From: Acidobacteriota bacterium
Lineage (GTDB): Bacteria; Acidobacteriota; Vicinamibacteria; Vicinamibacterales; CAVVIG01
Length of the DNA stretch: 50,521 nt
Direction of reading: 5' to 3'
Assembly: GCA_003222535.1 (NCBI GenBank)
Contig: QHWJ01000383.1
Coordinates: forward strand, 1 to 50,521
The notes under the pieces are model-generated. The model had not been told where the DNA came from and made no database searches. It saw only the letters and a list, made by a program, of their open reading frames with translations. The first letter of the stretch is position 1, and each line of letters opens with the position of its first letter. The translations under genes were made by a program, and so were the position numbers. Positions 16,601 to 21,884 of the stretch are shown piece after piece.

Positions 16601-17158
16601 AAAGCAGCCGCAGAGGACGCAGGGCTCGCAGAGATCTTTTATGAAAACGAATCCTCCGCGCTCTCAGCGGACTCCGCGGTTGAACGTGACACGCAGGGAA
16701 AGGCAGGAGGGGCGGTCCCCAGTCCCTGTCCATTGAAACCAATGACCGAGGCCGAACGCCTGGTCGCCGACTATGCGGGCATGGGTCTGACCGCCGGCCG
16801 CCACCCCATGGCGCTGCGGCGTGACGAACTGGCCATGCGCGGCATCCTGCGGGCGAGCGACCTCCACAGCGCGCGGCAGGGACGGCGCGTTCGAGTGGCC
16901 GGCATGGTCATCACGCGCCAGCGCCCCGGTACCGCCAAAGGCTTCGTGTTCCTCACGCTCGAGGACGAAACCGGGATCGCGAACATCATCGTGCGGCCGG
17001 ATCTTTTCGCGCGGGATCGTCTCATCATCGTCGGGGAGCCGTTTCTGATCGTGGATGGCGTGCTGCAGAACCAGGACGGCGTCACGTCGGTGCGCGCCGA
17101 GCAGGTCCACGGCATGCGCGGCGTCGATGTCGACTTCGACGCCCACGATTTCTATTAG
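13658..17158 (+). CDS. dnaE2: Error-prone DNA polymerase III alpha subunit DnaE2
   Basis: C-family polymerase of about 1166 residues; family members are usually nearer 1030-1090. ATG at 13658 begins MYVELHAASAFSFLQGAS, the PHP-domain opening. The palm acidic motif EWPDIDLDLPSG is near residue 380, with LVQGRGSAANSAVCYSLGI and LGQHSGGMVICQG before and after. A fingers-domain segment is RRAMGFKRSEKRMKQIEVAL. The C-terminal OB fold (VRVAGMVITRQRPGTAKGFVFLTLEDETG) is complete. It is the polymerase of the ImuA-ImuB-DnaE2 mutasome, doing error-prone lesion bypass. The extra length is in-frame repeats at 13864-13898, 15333-15396, 16198-16425 (with a zinc ribbon), 16607-16681 and 16711-16728. Confidence 0.92.
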   Translation: MYVELHAASAFSFLQGASLPEALVERAAELRYSAVALLDRDGVYGAPRFHKAALHAGLRPIVGAELTVANSEFGIQNSEFVLPVLCESADGYRNLCRLITRMKMRAPKGEGALTLEELEGATAGLVALAGRAALDGRRHGVGGLLDRLVGVFGRARVYVELQRHFRRDEERDNEALVSLAASFRVPTIATNGVRFATPAGRPLFDVLTCIHRHTDLVAGGRRLAPNAERYLKPPAEMAALFRDRLDAVARTRELADRLQYTMADLGYRFPDYPVPPGDTQISFLRGITDVGARERYRPYHDRARAQIARELDLIEKLQLAGYFLIVWDIVNFCRQHDILVQGRGSAANSAVCYSLGITAVDPVGMDLLFERFLSEERGEWPDIDLDLPSGDRRERVIQHVYEKYGRLGAAMTANVITYRGRSAAREVGKVLGFDPVQVDRLARVMNNFEFVDPGDSLPRQMSAVGLDPQSDRVRLFARLWGEMQDLPRHLGQHSGGMVICQGQLDAVVPLENASMPGRVVVQWDKDDCADMGIVKVDLLGLGMMAVLQDAIALVNGDAASLKSEVGTLARSDFNLQTSDLSRRPVLDLAHLPQDDPAVYKMLCDADTIGVFQVESRAQMATLPRLKPKAFYDIVVQVAIIRPGPIVGQMVHPYLNRRAGREEVRYAHPSLEPILARTLGVPLFQEQLLRIAMVAAGFTGGQAEDLRRAMGFKRSEKRMKQIEVALREGMARNGITGDAAQQIITSIASFALYGFPESHAASFALLAYASAYLKAHFPAAFYTALLNNQPMGFYHPSTLVKDAQRRGVRFHPIDVQISDWNCTVEADGAIRLGLRYVHGLREQAGRAICRATLSGLPGSAKASAGRHVGHRFSGADHGTDADRCPKCGCDDASMLERVDDRRWFCNNCSHDWSRSPQRLALQQQREGERFKSLDDLVARAGLRRDEVVTLADVGALNAFGYDRRSALWQAERAIRPSGELFEKAAAEDAGLAEIFYENESSALSADSAVERDTQGKAGGAVPSPCPLKPMTEAERLVADYAGMGLTAGRHPMALRRDELAMRGILRASDLHSARQGRRVRVAGMVITRQRPGTAKGFVFLTLEDETGIANIIVRPDLFARDRLIIVGEPFLIVDGVLQNQDGVTSVRAEQVHGMRGVDVDFDAHDFY
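13864..13898. repeat. Five tandem GAATTC[A/G] heptamers in dnaE2
   Basis: Five exact consecutive heptamers GAATTCA/GAATTCG. The word contains the self-complementary GAATTC, so it is its own inverted arm. It encodes NSEFGIQNSEF inside the PHP domain. Confidence 0.9.
15333..15396. repeat. Seven-base tandem-word hairpin in dnaE2
   Basis: CAAGTCT, CAAGTCT, GAAGTGG, GAACTCT, spacer, then CAGACTT, CAACCTT, CAGACTT, CAGACTT. The right-arm words are the complement of AAGTCTG. Translated in frame as SLKSEVGTLARSDFNLQTSD. The same word family makes the intergenic element at 26351-26424. Confidence 0.9.
16198..16425. repeat. Composite palindrome insertion carrying a zinc-ribbon segment in dnaE2
   Basis: Left part: a degenerate copy of the 9-base-arm hairpin (16204-16224), an AGCGCGAAGGCTTCAGCC unit (16229-16251) and a perfect hairpin with arms 16260-16268 and 16271-16279. 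The middle encodes RCPKCGCDDASM and WFCNNCSHDW, a CxxC...CxxC zinc-ribbon pattern. The right part, CTCGCCTCAAAGGCTCGCGC, resembles the end of the 11286-11360 element. The block separates GLREQAGRAI from FKSLDDLVARAGL, which are close together in ordinary DnaE2. Confidence 0.7.
16607..16681. repeat. Nine-base tandem-word hairpin in dnaE2
   Basis: Left arm GCCGCAGAG, GACGCAGGG, CTCGCAGAG (16607-16633); right arm TCCGCGCTC, TCAGCGGAC, TCCGCGGTT (16655-16681). In frame it reads AAAEDAGLAEIFYENESSALS, inserted after the segment SGELFEKA. Confidence 0.8.
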
Positions 17159-17160
17159 CA

Positions 17161-17390
17161 TGATTGACCCCGACGCGTAGGACGCCCTGCCGCCGGCCGC
17201 GCTGGCCGCCATCTACCGGCGGATGTGGCAGATCCCCTCCGGCGAGGATACGAGCCCACGTACAGGCGGCGTCCGACCGCGAGGCGATTGCTGAGATCCT
17301 GCGCGAAACGAAGCGCAGCCTGCCAGGTTGCTTCCGGCCGACATCGCACCGGCTCCGTAGGGGTCTCGTCGATTTGAGGAACGCAAGGCG
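17161..17390 (+). pseudogene. Unidentified gene relic after dnaE2
   Basis: Frame from ATG 17161 reads MIDPDA, a TAG stop, then DALPPAALAAIYRRMWQI, with further stops. A second frame continues as SDREAIAEILRETKRSLPG. Both pieces have natural-looking composition, so a gene broken by a stop and a frameshift is likely. I do not recognise the family. Confidence 0.35.
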
Positions 17391-18044
17391 TCAGGATGCC
17401 CGGCGGCGCGCGTCACCACGTCGCGGTTCCTGCCGGCGGCCGGCGCGGCGCTCTTTCTGAAGCCGCCTGCCACCCGTGTACACCGTGGCCGTCCACGCTC
17501 CCGGCGGGACGCCGGTGAAGGTGAAGGTGCCGTCGTTCTCCGCGAGGGCGGTGAACGGCGTCGACGCCGAGAAGATTGACGCCGCCATCGCCGGATGGAT
17601 GTCGCAGCCGACGCGATAGAAGCCGTCGCGCTCGAACGTATGGTTGTAGGAGCCGCCGGTCGGGATCGCGACGTTGAACGCGGCCTCGCGCGTCTCTTCG
17701 TGGGTCACGTGGACGTTGTGCAGCGTGTCGTCGTTGTTGCGGAACTCCACCGTCTGGTTCGTTCGCACGAGCAGCAGCTCGGGACCGAACGTCAGCCCCA
17801 CCTGATCCATCACCGGCTTTTCGTCCTGCGGCGGAAACGTCCGTGCGCTTTTCGGCACGAGGGCGACGACGGCCGTCGCGCCGCCCGCTCCCTTCACGGT
17901 GCCGACGACGCGGCCGCCCTGTGCTCCTGTCGCGGCCACGCTGACCGGCGGCGCACCCGGCGCGCCCGCCGGTGGTGGCGGCGAATCGGATCGCGAGCAG
18001 GCAAATATCGCCACCAGCCATCCGATCAGCGCCAGCCGTTTCAC
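17391..18044 (-). CDS. Cupredoxin-like lipoprotein with regulatory-like C-terminal domain
   Basis: About 217 residues. The GTG start at 18044 overlaps the stop of the DinB-family gene in a GTGA junction, so translation is likely coupled. The N terminus, VKRLALIGWLVAIFACSRSD, looks like a lipoprotein signal with Cys 16 as the anchor. The core has a plastocyanin-like ligand set: LHNVHVTHEE (first His) and FYRVGCDIHPAM (Cys, His, Met), as in type I copper proteins. After it comes TFTFTGVPPGAWTATVYTGGRR, the end of a carboxypeptidase-regulatory-like domain. The tail RLQKERRAGRRQEPRRGDARRRAS looks out of frame: another frame gives PAAGRNRDVVTR, the kind of ending expected, so a frameshift near 17450 is possible. 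Confidence 0.7.
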   Translation of the reverse strand: MKRLALIGWLVAIFACSRSDSPPPPAGAPGAPPVSVAATGAQGGRVVGTVKGAGGATAVVALVPKSARTFPPQDEKPVMDQVGLTFGPELLLVRTNQTVEFRNNDDTLHNVHVTHEETREAAFNVAIPTGGSYNHTFERDGFYRVGCDIHPAMAASIFSASTPFTALAENDGTFTFTGVPPGAWTATVYTGGRRLQKERRAGRRQEPRRGDARRRAS

Positions 18045-18565
18045 ACGCGGTCCTTCTTCGCCTGCGCGCTGTCGTAGCTCTCGCCGTAGATGGCGGGCAC
18101 CTTTGCGCCCATCGGACGCAGATACATCGAGAGCTGGCCCCGGTGATGGATGGAATGCATCTGCGCGGTCTGCAGATAGGCCACCGCCGGCAGTTGAAAG
18201 ATGCCGCGGAAGTCGACCACCTTCATCAGCGCCTCCACCGGCATCGCGCCGATCCGCTCCGCGTCGCGCGGGAACGTGTCGGCGTACCACCGCGCGACGT
18301 CGGCCGACGTCTGGAGCTCCGGAGGCCGGCCGCTGTTGGTGAAGTCGAACACGCCGTTCGCCACTGCCTCCATGAAGCGGTGCTCGGCGCCGACGATGTG
18401 CCACGCGAGATCGATGGCGCTCTTGCCGACGGCGTCCGGCCGATGGTCGCCCTTGTCGCGCGGGACGGCCTCGATGACTGTGCGCGTGATCGGATGCTCG
18501 CGCGTGAGCGCGCCGAGCATCCACTGGCGGAGGAACAACGCCTGGTCCGGTTGAAGAGTAGCCAT
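18041..18565 (-). CDS. DinB-family protein
   Basis: 174 residues. DinB-like four-helix bundle with His ligands in IDLAWHIVGAEHRF and QMHSIHHRGQLSMYLRPMGAKVPAIYG, the last segment being typical of the family C terminus. Proteins of this fold are often metal-dependent and may bind thiol cofactors. It is followed without a gap by the cupredoxin-like lipoprotein gene. A TACAAT box (18572-18577) sits six bases before the ATG, so the transcript is probably leaderless. It is distant in sequence from the DinB gene in the mutasome operon but shares the PxIYG ending. Confidence 0.8.
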   Translation of the reverse strand: MATLQPDQALFLRQWMLGALTREHPITRTVIEAVPRDKGDHRPDAVGKSAIDLAWHIVGAEHRFMEAVANGVFDFTNSGRPPELQTSADVARWYADTFPRDAERIGAMPVEALMKVVDFRGIFQLPAVAYLQTAQMHSIHHRGQLSMYLRPMGAKVPAIYGESYDSAQAKKDRV

Positions 18566-18571
18566 GACCAG

Positions 18572-18577
18572 ATTGTA
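18572..18577 (-). promoter_or_regulatory. -10 box for leaderless DinB transcript
   Basis: TACAAT on the minus strand, six bases (CTGGTC) before ATG 18565. Confidence 0.5.
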
Positions 18578-18603
18578 CTCGCGACATACAACGACTCACG
18601 TTG

Positions 18604-18659
18604 GGCGACCCTTTAAGGGTCGCCGTTCAGCGAGGCTGAAAGCCTCGCCCTCCGCGCGG
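18604..18659. repeat. Intergenic copy of the GGCGACCCT hairpin element
   Basis: Perfect arms at 18604-18612 and 18616-18624 (loop TTA), then a second small palindrome ending in AAAGCCTCGCCCTCC, the same right end as the 11286-11360 copy in imuB. It lies upstream of the leftward DinB gene. From 18660 to 18859 I see no gene. Confidence 0.8.
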
Positions 18660-18859
18660 TGTACAGATATTCTTCGACTGTGGTGAGCTCTCCGCGGACG
18701 CCTGAGGGTCCTTCGCTCTTCCGGCAGCCCTGTTTTCGGCCGTCTGGCTCTGCGACCTGCCGGGAAACATGGGATTCATCACGGTGATCGCCTGGCTCGA
18801 AGGGCGCGCGGCTGGCGACGGCTCGCGATCGCAGTCTTGGTCGGCGTGACAACGCTCAC

Positions 18860-19804
18860 ATGCCGCAGTGGACGCTGACTCTCGAAGACGCCGGCATCAG
18901 GCTCGACAAGTATCTGGCCGCCCCGGATCGGGCCGGATCGCGCGCGCGCGCGGCCGATGCACTCGAACGCGGCAAGGTGTTCGTCAACGATCGGGAGGCA
19001 TCGCTCGGCGAGGCCGCCACGCGGCTCACCGTTGGCGACATCGTCCGCCTGTGGGTGGACCGTCCGGGCAGCGCGAAGCGCCGCACGACGCTCGGTGACG
19101 ATCGCGATCTGCCGATCGTCTACGAGGACGATGTGCTCATCGTCCTGAACAAGCCTGCCGGACTGCTCGCCGTACCGCTGCCCCCGGAGCGGCGCCATGA
19201 CGCGCCGTCGCTCTTCGAGGATCTCAAGTCCTACCTCCGCGGGCGCGGCCGGCGCCGGCCGTTCGTCGTCCACAGGATCGATCGCGACACGTCTGGTCTC
19301 GTCCTGTTCGCGAAAACCGCCGCGGCGCAAGCGACGCTGAAGGCGCAGTTCAAACGGCATCAGCCGGAGCGCGTCTACCAGGCCGTCGTGTACGGTCACC
19401 CGTCGCCGCTGGCGGGCACGTGGCGCGATCATCTGGTCTGGGATCCAAGATCGTTGATTCAGAAGGAGACGCACCCGCGCGATGCTCGCGGCAAGGAAGC
19501 CATCTGTCATTACCGCGTGATCGAGAAGCTGGCGGGTGCGGCCGTGATCGAAGTGAAGCTCGTGACGGGGAAACGGAATCAGATCCGCATCCAGGCGCGC
19601 CTGCGCGGCCACACCCTGGTCGGCGAGCAACGCTACGTCTACGGGCCGGAGGAGCTCCGCTCGATCACGTTTCCGCGACAGGCGCTGCACGCGCTCCGGC
19701 TGGCGTTCCGTCATCCGGTCGACGAACGCGACATGCGCTTCGAGGCGCCGCTGCCGGACGATCTCCTGGCGCTGATTGCCCGCCTGCGCCGCCGACCACC
19801 GTGA
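18860..19804 (+). CDS. RluA-family RNA pseudouridine synthase
   Basis: 314 residues. An N-terminal S4 RNA-binding domain (GIRLDKYLAAPDRAGSRARAADALERGKVFVND) is followed by the catalytic domain with VVHRIDRDTSGLVLFAKT; the Asp of HRIDRDTSG (near residue 141) is the conserved nucleophile. IRLVTGKRNQIR-like segments (VKLVTGKRNQIRIQARLRGHTLVGEQRY) complete the fold. It converts uridine to pseudouridine in rRNA or tRNA; which site cannot be told. ATG start at 18860 without a strong SD. Confidence 0.9.
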   Translation: MPQWTLTLEDAGIRLDKYLAAPDRAGSRARAADALERGKVFVNDREASLGEAATRLTVGDIVRLWVDRPGSAKRRTTLGDDRDLPIVYEDDVLIVLNKPAGLLAVPLPPERRHDAPSLFEDLKSYLRGRGRRRPFVVHRIDRDTSGLVLFAKTAAAQATLKAQFKRHQPERVYQAVVYGHPSPLAGTWRDHLVWDPRSLIQKETHPRDARGKEAICHYRVIEKLAGAAVIEVKLVTGKRNQIRIQARLRGHTLVGEQRYVYGPEELRSITFPRQALHALRLAFRHPVDERDMRFEAPLPDDLLALIARLRRRPP

Positions 19805-19899
19805 TTGCGGATTGCGGATTGCGGATTGCGGAACGGGGACTGGATTGCGGATTCAGCAATCGGAAAATCCAATCCGCAGTCCGCAATCCGCAATACGAG
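19803..19899. repeat. Seven-base tandem-word hairpin downstream of the RluA gene
   Basis: Left arm of GATTGCG heptamers (four in a row from 19803, one more later), then right-arm words CAATCCG, CAGTCCG, CAATCCG, CAATACG. It begins immediately after the RluA-family stop codon and could form a long imperfect stem. Confidence 0.9.
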
Positions 19900-20015
19900 G
19901 GGTCTAGCGTTAGGAACGCGACATCACCCCTGATGGGACACCACCTCGCCCCGAGCTGAGCCGAGACCGCGACACGAGCTTCAGAAGTAGAATCAAAAGT
20001 CAGCAGGAGGCTCAC

Positions 20016-20516
20016 ATGCGAGTGTTGGCGGCTTTGTGCGTGTTCGCGCTTCTTTCCCCTTCCGCCTCGGCACAGCAGCCGGCGGCCCGGAACCCACCGC
20101 CAGACCTGACCAGGGCGGCCTACGTCTCCGCCGCCGATCTCGCGGCCATGGTTGCCAGACAACCCGCCGATCGCAACGGCACCCTCAACCGTCTGCTCCA
20201 GTTTCCGCCGTACGCCGTCAACATCGAGCATCGGGTGCCCGTGGCGCAGAGCGCATCGGTGCACGAAACAGAGGCTGAACTGTTCTACATCATCGACGGC
20301 GCGGCCACGATCGTCACGGGCGGAAAGCTCATCGAGCCGACACGCAACGGCGCGAATCTGAGCAGCACGAAAGGCGTTGAAGGCGGCGTCGCGCAGAAAC
20401 TGAGCAAGGGGGATTTCGTGATGGTCCCCGCCGGTGTGCCGCATTGGTTCACGGACATTCAGGGGTCGATCACGCAGATGGCGCTGCATCTGCCGATGAT
20501 TCCTCCAGCGAAGTAG
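20016..20516 (+). CDS. Secreted cupin-domain protein
   Basis: 166 residues with a signal peptide (MRVLAALCVFALLSPSASAQ). A perfect AGGAGG SD precedes ATG 20016. The cupin barrel shows VNIEHRVPVAQSASVHETEAELFYIIDGAATIVTGGKLIEP (motif 1; His and Glu ligands) and LSKGDFVMVPAGVPHWFTDIQGSI (motif 2; G-D-x-x-x-x-P-x-x-x-x-H). It probably binds a metal in the periplasm; the substrate is unknown. Confidence 0.8.
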   Translation: MRVLAALCVFALLSPSASAQQPAARNPPPDLTRAAYVSAADLAAMVARQPADRNGTLNRLLQFPPYAVNIEHRVPVAQSASVHETEAELFYIIDGAATIVTGGKLIEPTRNGANLSSTKGVEGGVAQKLSKGDFVMVPAGVPHWFTDIQGSITQMALHLPMIPPAK

Positions 20517-20640
20517 GTTTGGCAGGGCGAGCGCGAAGACGTCGCGGCGGGTCGCGCCGAGCGCCATGCGCGCTCCGATCTGCTGCCGTCGCTGCGCAAC
20601 GGAGTACGACAGCACGCTGTAGATGCTGCTGGCGGCGGCC
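20517..20640 (-). pseudogene. Relic of an ABC transporter permease (MacB/ADOP type)
   Basis: On the minus strand the segment reads AAASSIYSVLSYSVAQRRQQIGARMALGATRRDVF. This closely resembles the FtsX-domain loop of MacB-like permeases. It covers only about 40 codons and then runs out of frame into the cupin gene, so it is a fragment left by deletion. Confidence 0.65.
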
Positions 20641-20652
20641 AGTTGTCTAGCT

Positions 20653-21858
20653 CTAGCGCTTGAACACTTTCCCGCCCTTCATGACGAACGCGACCCGCGT
20701 GACCGCCGCAATGTCGGTCGTCGGATCGCCGTCGACCGCGATGAGATCGGCTTCATATCCCGGGGCGAGCGTGCCGATCGTCTTGTCCAGGTTCAGCGAC
20801 TTCGCCGACATCGACGTGGCCGACACGATGGCATCCATCGGCTTCTGGTTGCCCTGGCGCACGCGTTCGACGATTTCATCCGCGTTGTGGCCGTGGGCGC
20901 CCGCCACCGCGTCGGTTCCGAGCACCAGCTTCAGGTTCGGCGTGGCGACGGCCTTCTTGATCATGGCGGCGTTGATCGACAGCCCCTTTTCCATGTAAGC
21001 GAAGCCTTCCTCCGTGTAATTCTGGATGCCGAGGTACTTCGTCTTGTTGCGGAGGTAGTTCTGCAGGACGACGCCGACGTTCGGATCGAAGTAGACGCCC
21101 TTGTCGGCCATCAGCTTCAGTACCTCGTCGGTCGCGAACACCCCATGCTCGATCTGGTGGCAGCCGGCGTTCACCGACGCTTTGATCGACTCCGGACTGT
21201 GCGCGTGGACCATCGTGCGCAGCCCTCGCTCACGAGCCTCGCCGCACGCCGCGCGCAATTGATCGTCGGTCATTGTCTGCTTGCCGCCGTCGCGGATGCT
21301 GGCGGACGCGAAAATCTTCAGGACGTCGGCGCCGTCGGTCTTGAGCTGCCGGACCTTCTGGCGAATCTCGTCGGGCGTGCCGCTGCGTTCGTTGAGCGAC
21401 GTGATCGAGGTCAGAATCCGCGGCCCCGGGAACACGCCTCGCGCGATGGCGGCGCGCAGCTCGACGTCGTTCGCCTGGCCCGGGCTCTGGATCGTAGTGA
21501 AGCCGGCGAGCAGCGTCACGTACGCGTTCTCGGCGGCATAAAGAATCTCCTGTGCCGGCGTGCCGGGTCGCGCCGCGTAGCGCCCGTCCTTGTCGAAGTG
21601 CCAGCCGACATGCGCGTGGACGTCGATCAGGCCGGGCATGATCGTCCGCGCCCCAAGGTCGTACGTGGCGTCCGGCGCGTTTCCGGTTTCAATCGACGTG
21701 ATTCTGGATCCCTGCACGACGACCGTCGCGTTGCGCAGCGTCTTGCCGGCGCCGTCGAGCACGGCCGCCGCGTGAATCCGGATGGTCGTGTTCTGCGCGG
21801 CCAGCGGCGCAAAGCACAGCGATACCGCTGCAGCAAACAAAGCAGCCTTCAATTTCAT
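20653..21858 (-). CDS. Secreted amidohydrolase
   Basis: About 401 residues. I favour the ATG at 21858 (MKLKAALFAAAVSLCFAPLAAQ, a good signal peptide) over the ATG at 21867, because a TATAAT box ends seven bases before it. Amidohydrolase-superfamily metal site: MPGLIDVHAHVG (HxH), GADVLKIFASAS (Lys position), TMVHAHSPESI, HQIEHGVFA and LVLGTDAVAG (Asp). It closes with APGYEADLIAVDGDP. The pattern matches imidazolonepropionase/prolidase-like secreted amidohydrolases that act on cyclic amides or dipeptides. It is divergent from the PQQ dehydrogenase at 21885. Confidence 0.85.
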   Translation of the reverse strand: MKLKAALFAAAVSLCFAPLAAQNTTIRIHAAAVLDGAGKTLRNATVVVQGSRITSIETGNAPDATYDLGARTIMPGLIDVHAHVGWHFDKDGRYAARPGTPAQEILYAAENAYVTLLAGFTTIQSPGQANDVELRAAIARGVFPGPRILTSITSLNERSGTPDEIRQKVRQLKTDGADVLKIFASASIRDGGKQTMTDDQLRAACGEARERGLRTMVHAHSPESIKASVNAGCHQIEHGVFATDEVLKLMADKGVYFDPNVGVVLQNYLRNKTKYLGIQNYTEEGFAYMEKGLSINAAMIKKAVATPNLKLVLGTDAVAGAHGHNADEIVERVRQGNQKPMDAIVSATSMSAKSLNLDKTIGTLAPGYEADLIAVDGDPTTDIAAVTRVAFVMKGGKVFKR

Positions 21859-21865
21859 GCGGCGC

Positions 21866-21873
21866 ATTATAAT
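21866..21873. promoter_or_regulatory. Symmetric -10 (ATTATAAT) shared by divergent genes
   Basis: ATTATAAT is its own reverse complement, so a TATAAT reads out in both directions. Leftward it ends seven bases before ATG 21858; rightward it ends eleven bases before ATG 21885. The two start codons are only 26 bases apart. No good -35 is visible on either side. Confidence 0.5.
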
Positions 21874-21884
21874 CCTCGCACCCG

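Noticed and set aside
18613-18852. Open frame on the minus strand with GELTTVEEYLY
   Set aside because: Runs through the repeat at 18604-18659 and has no start signal or known family; left as intergenic.
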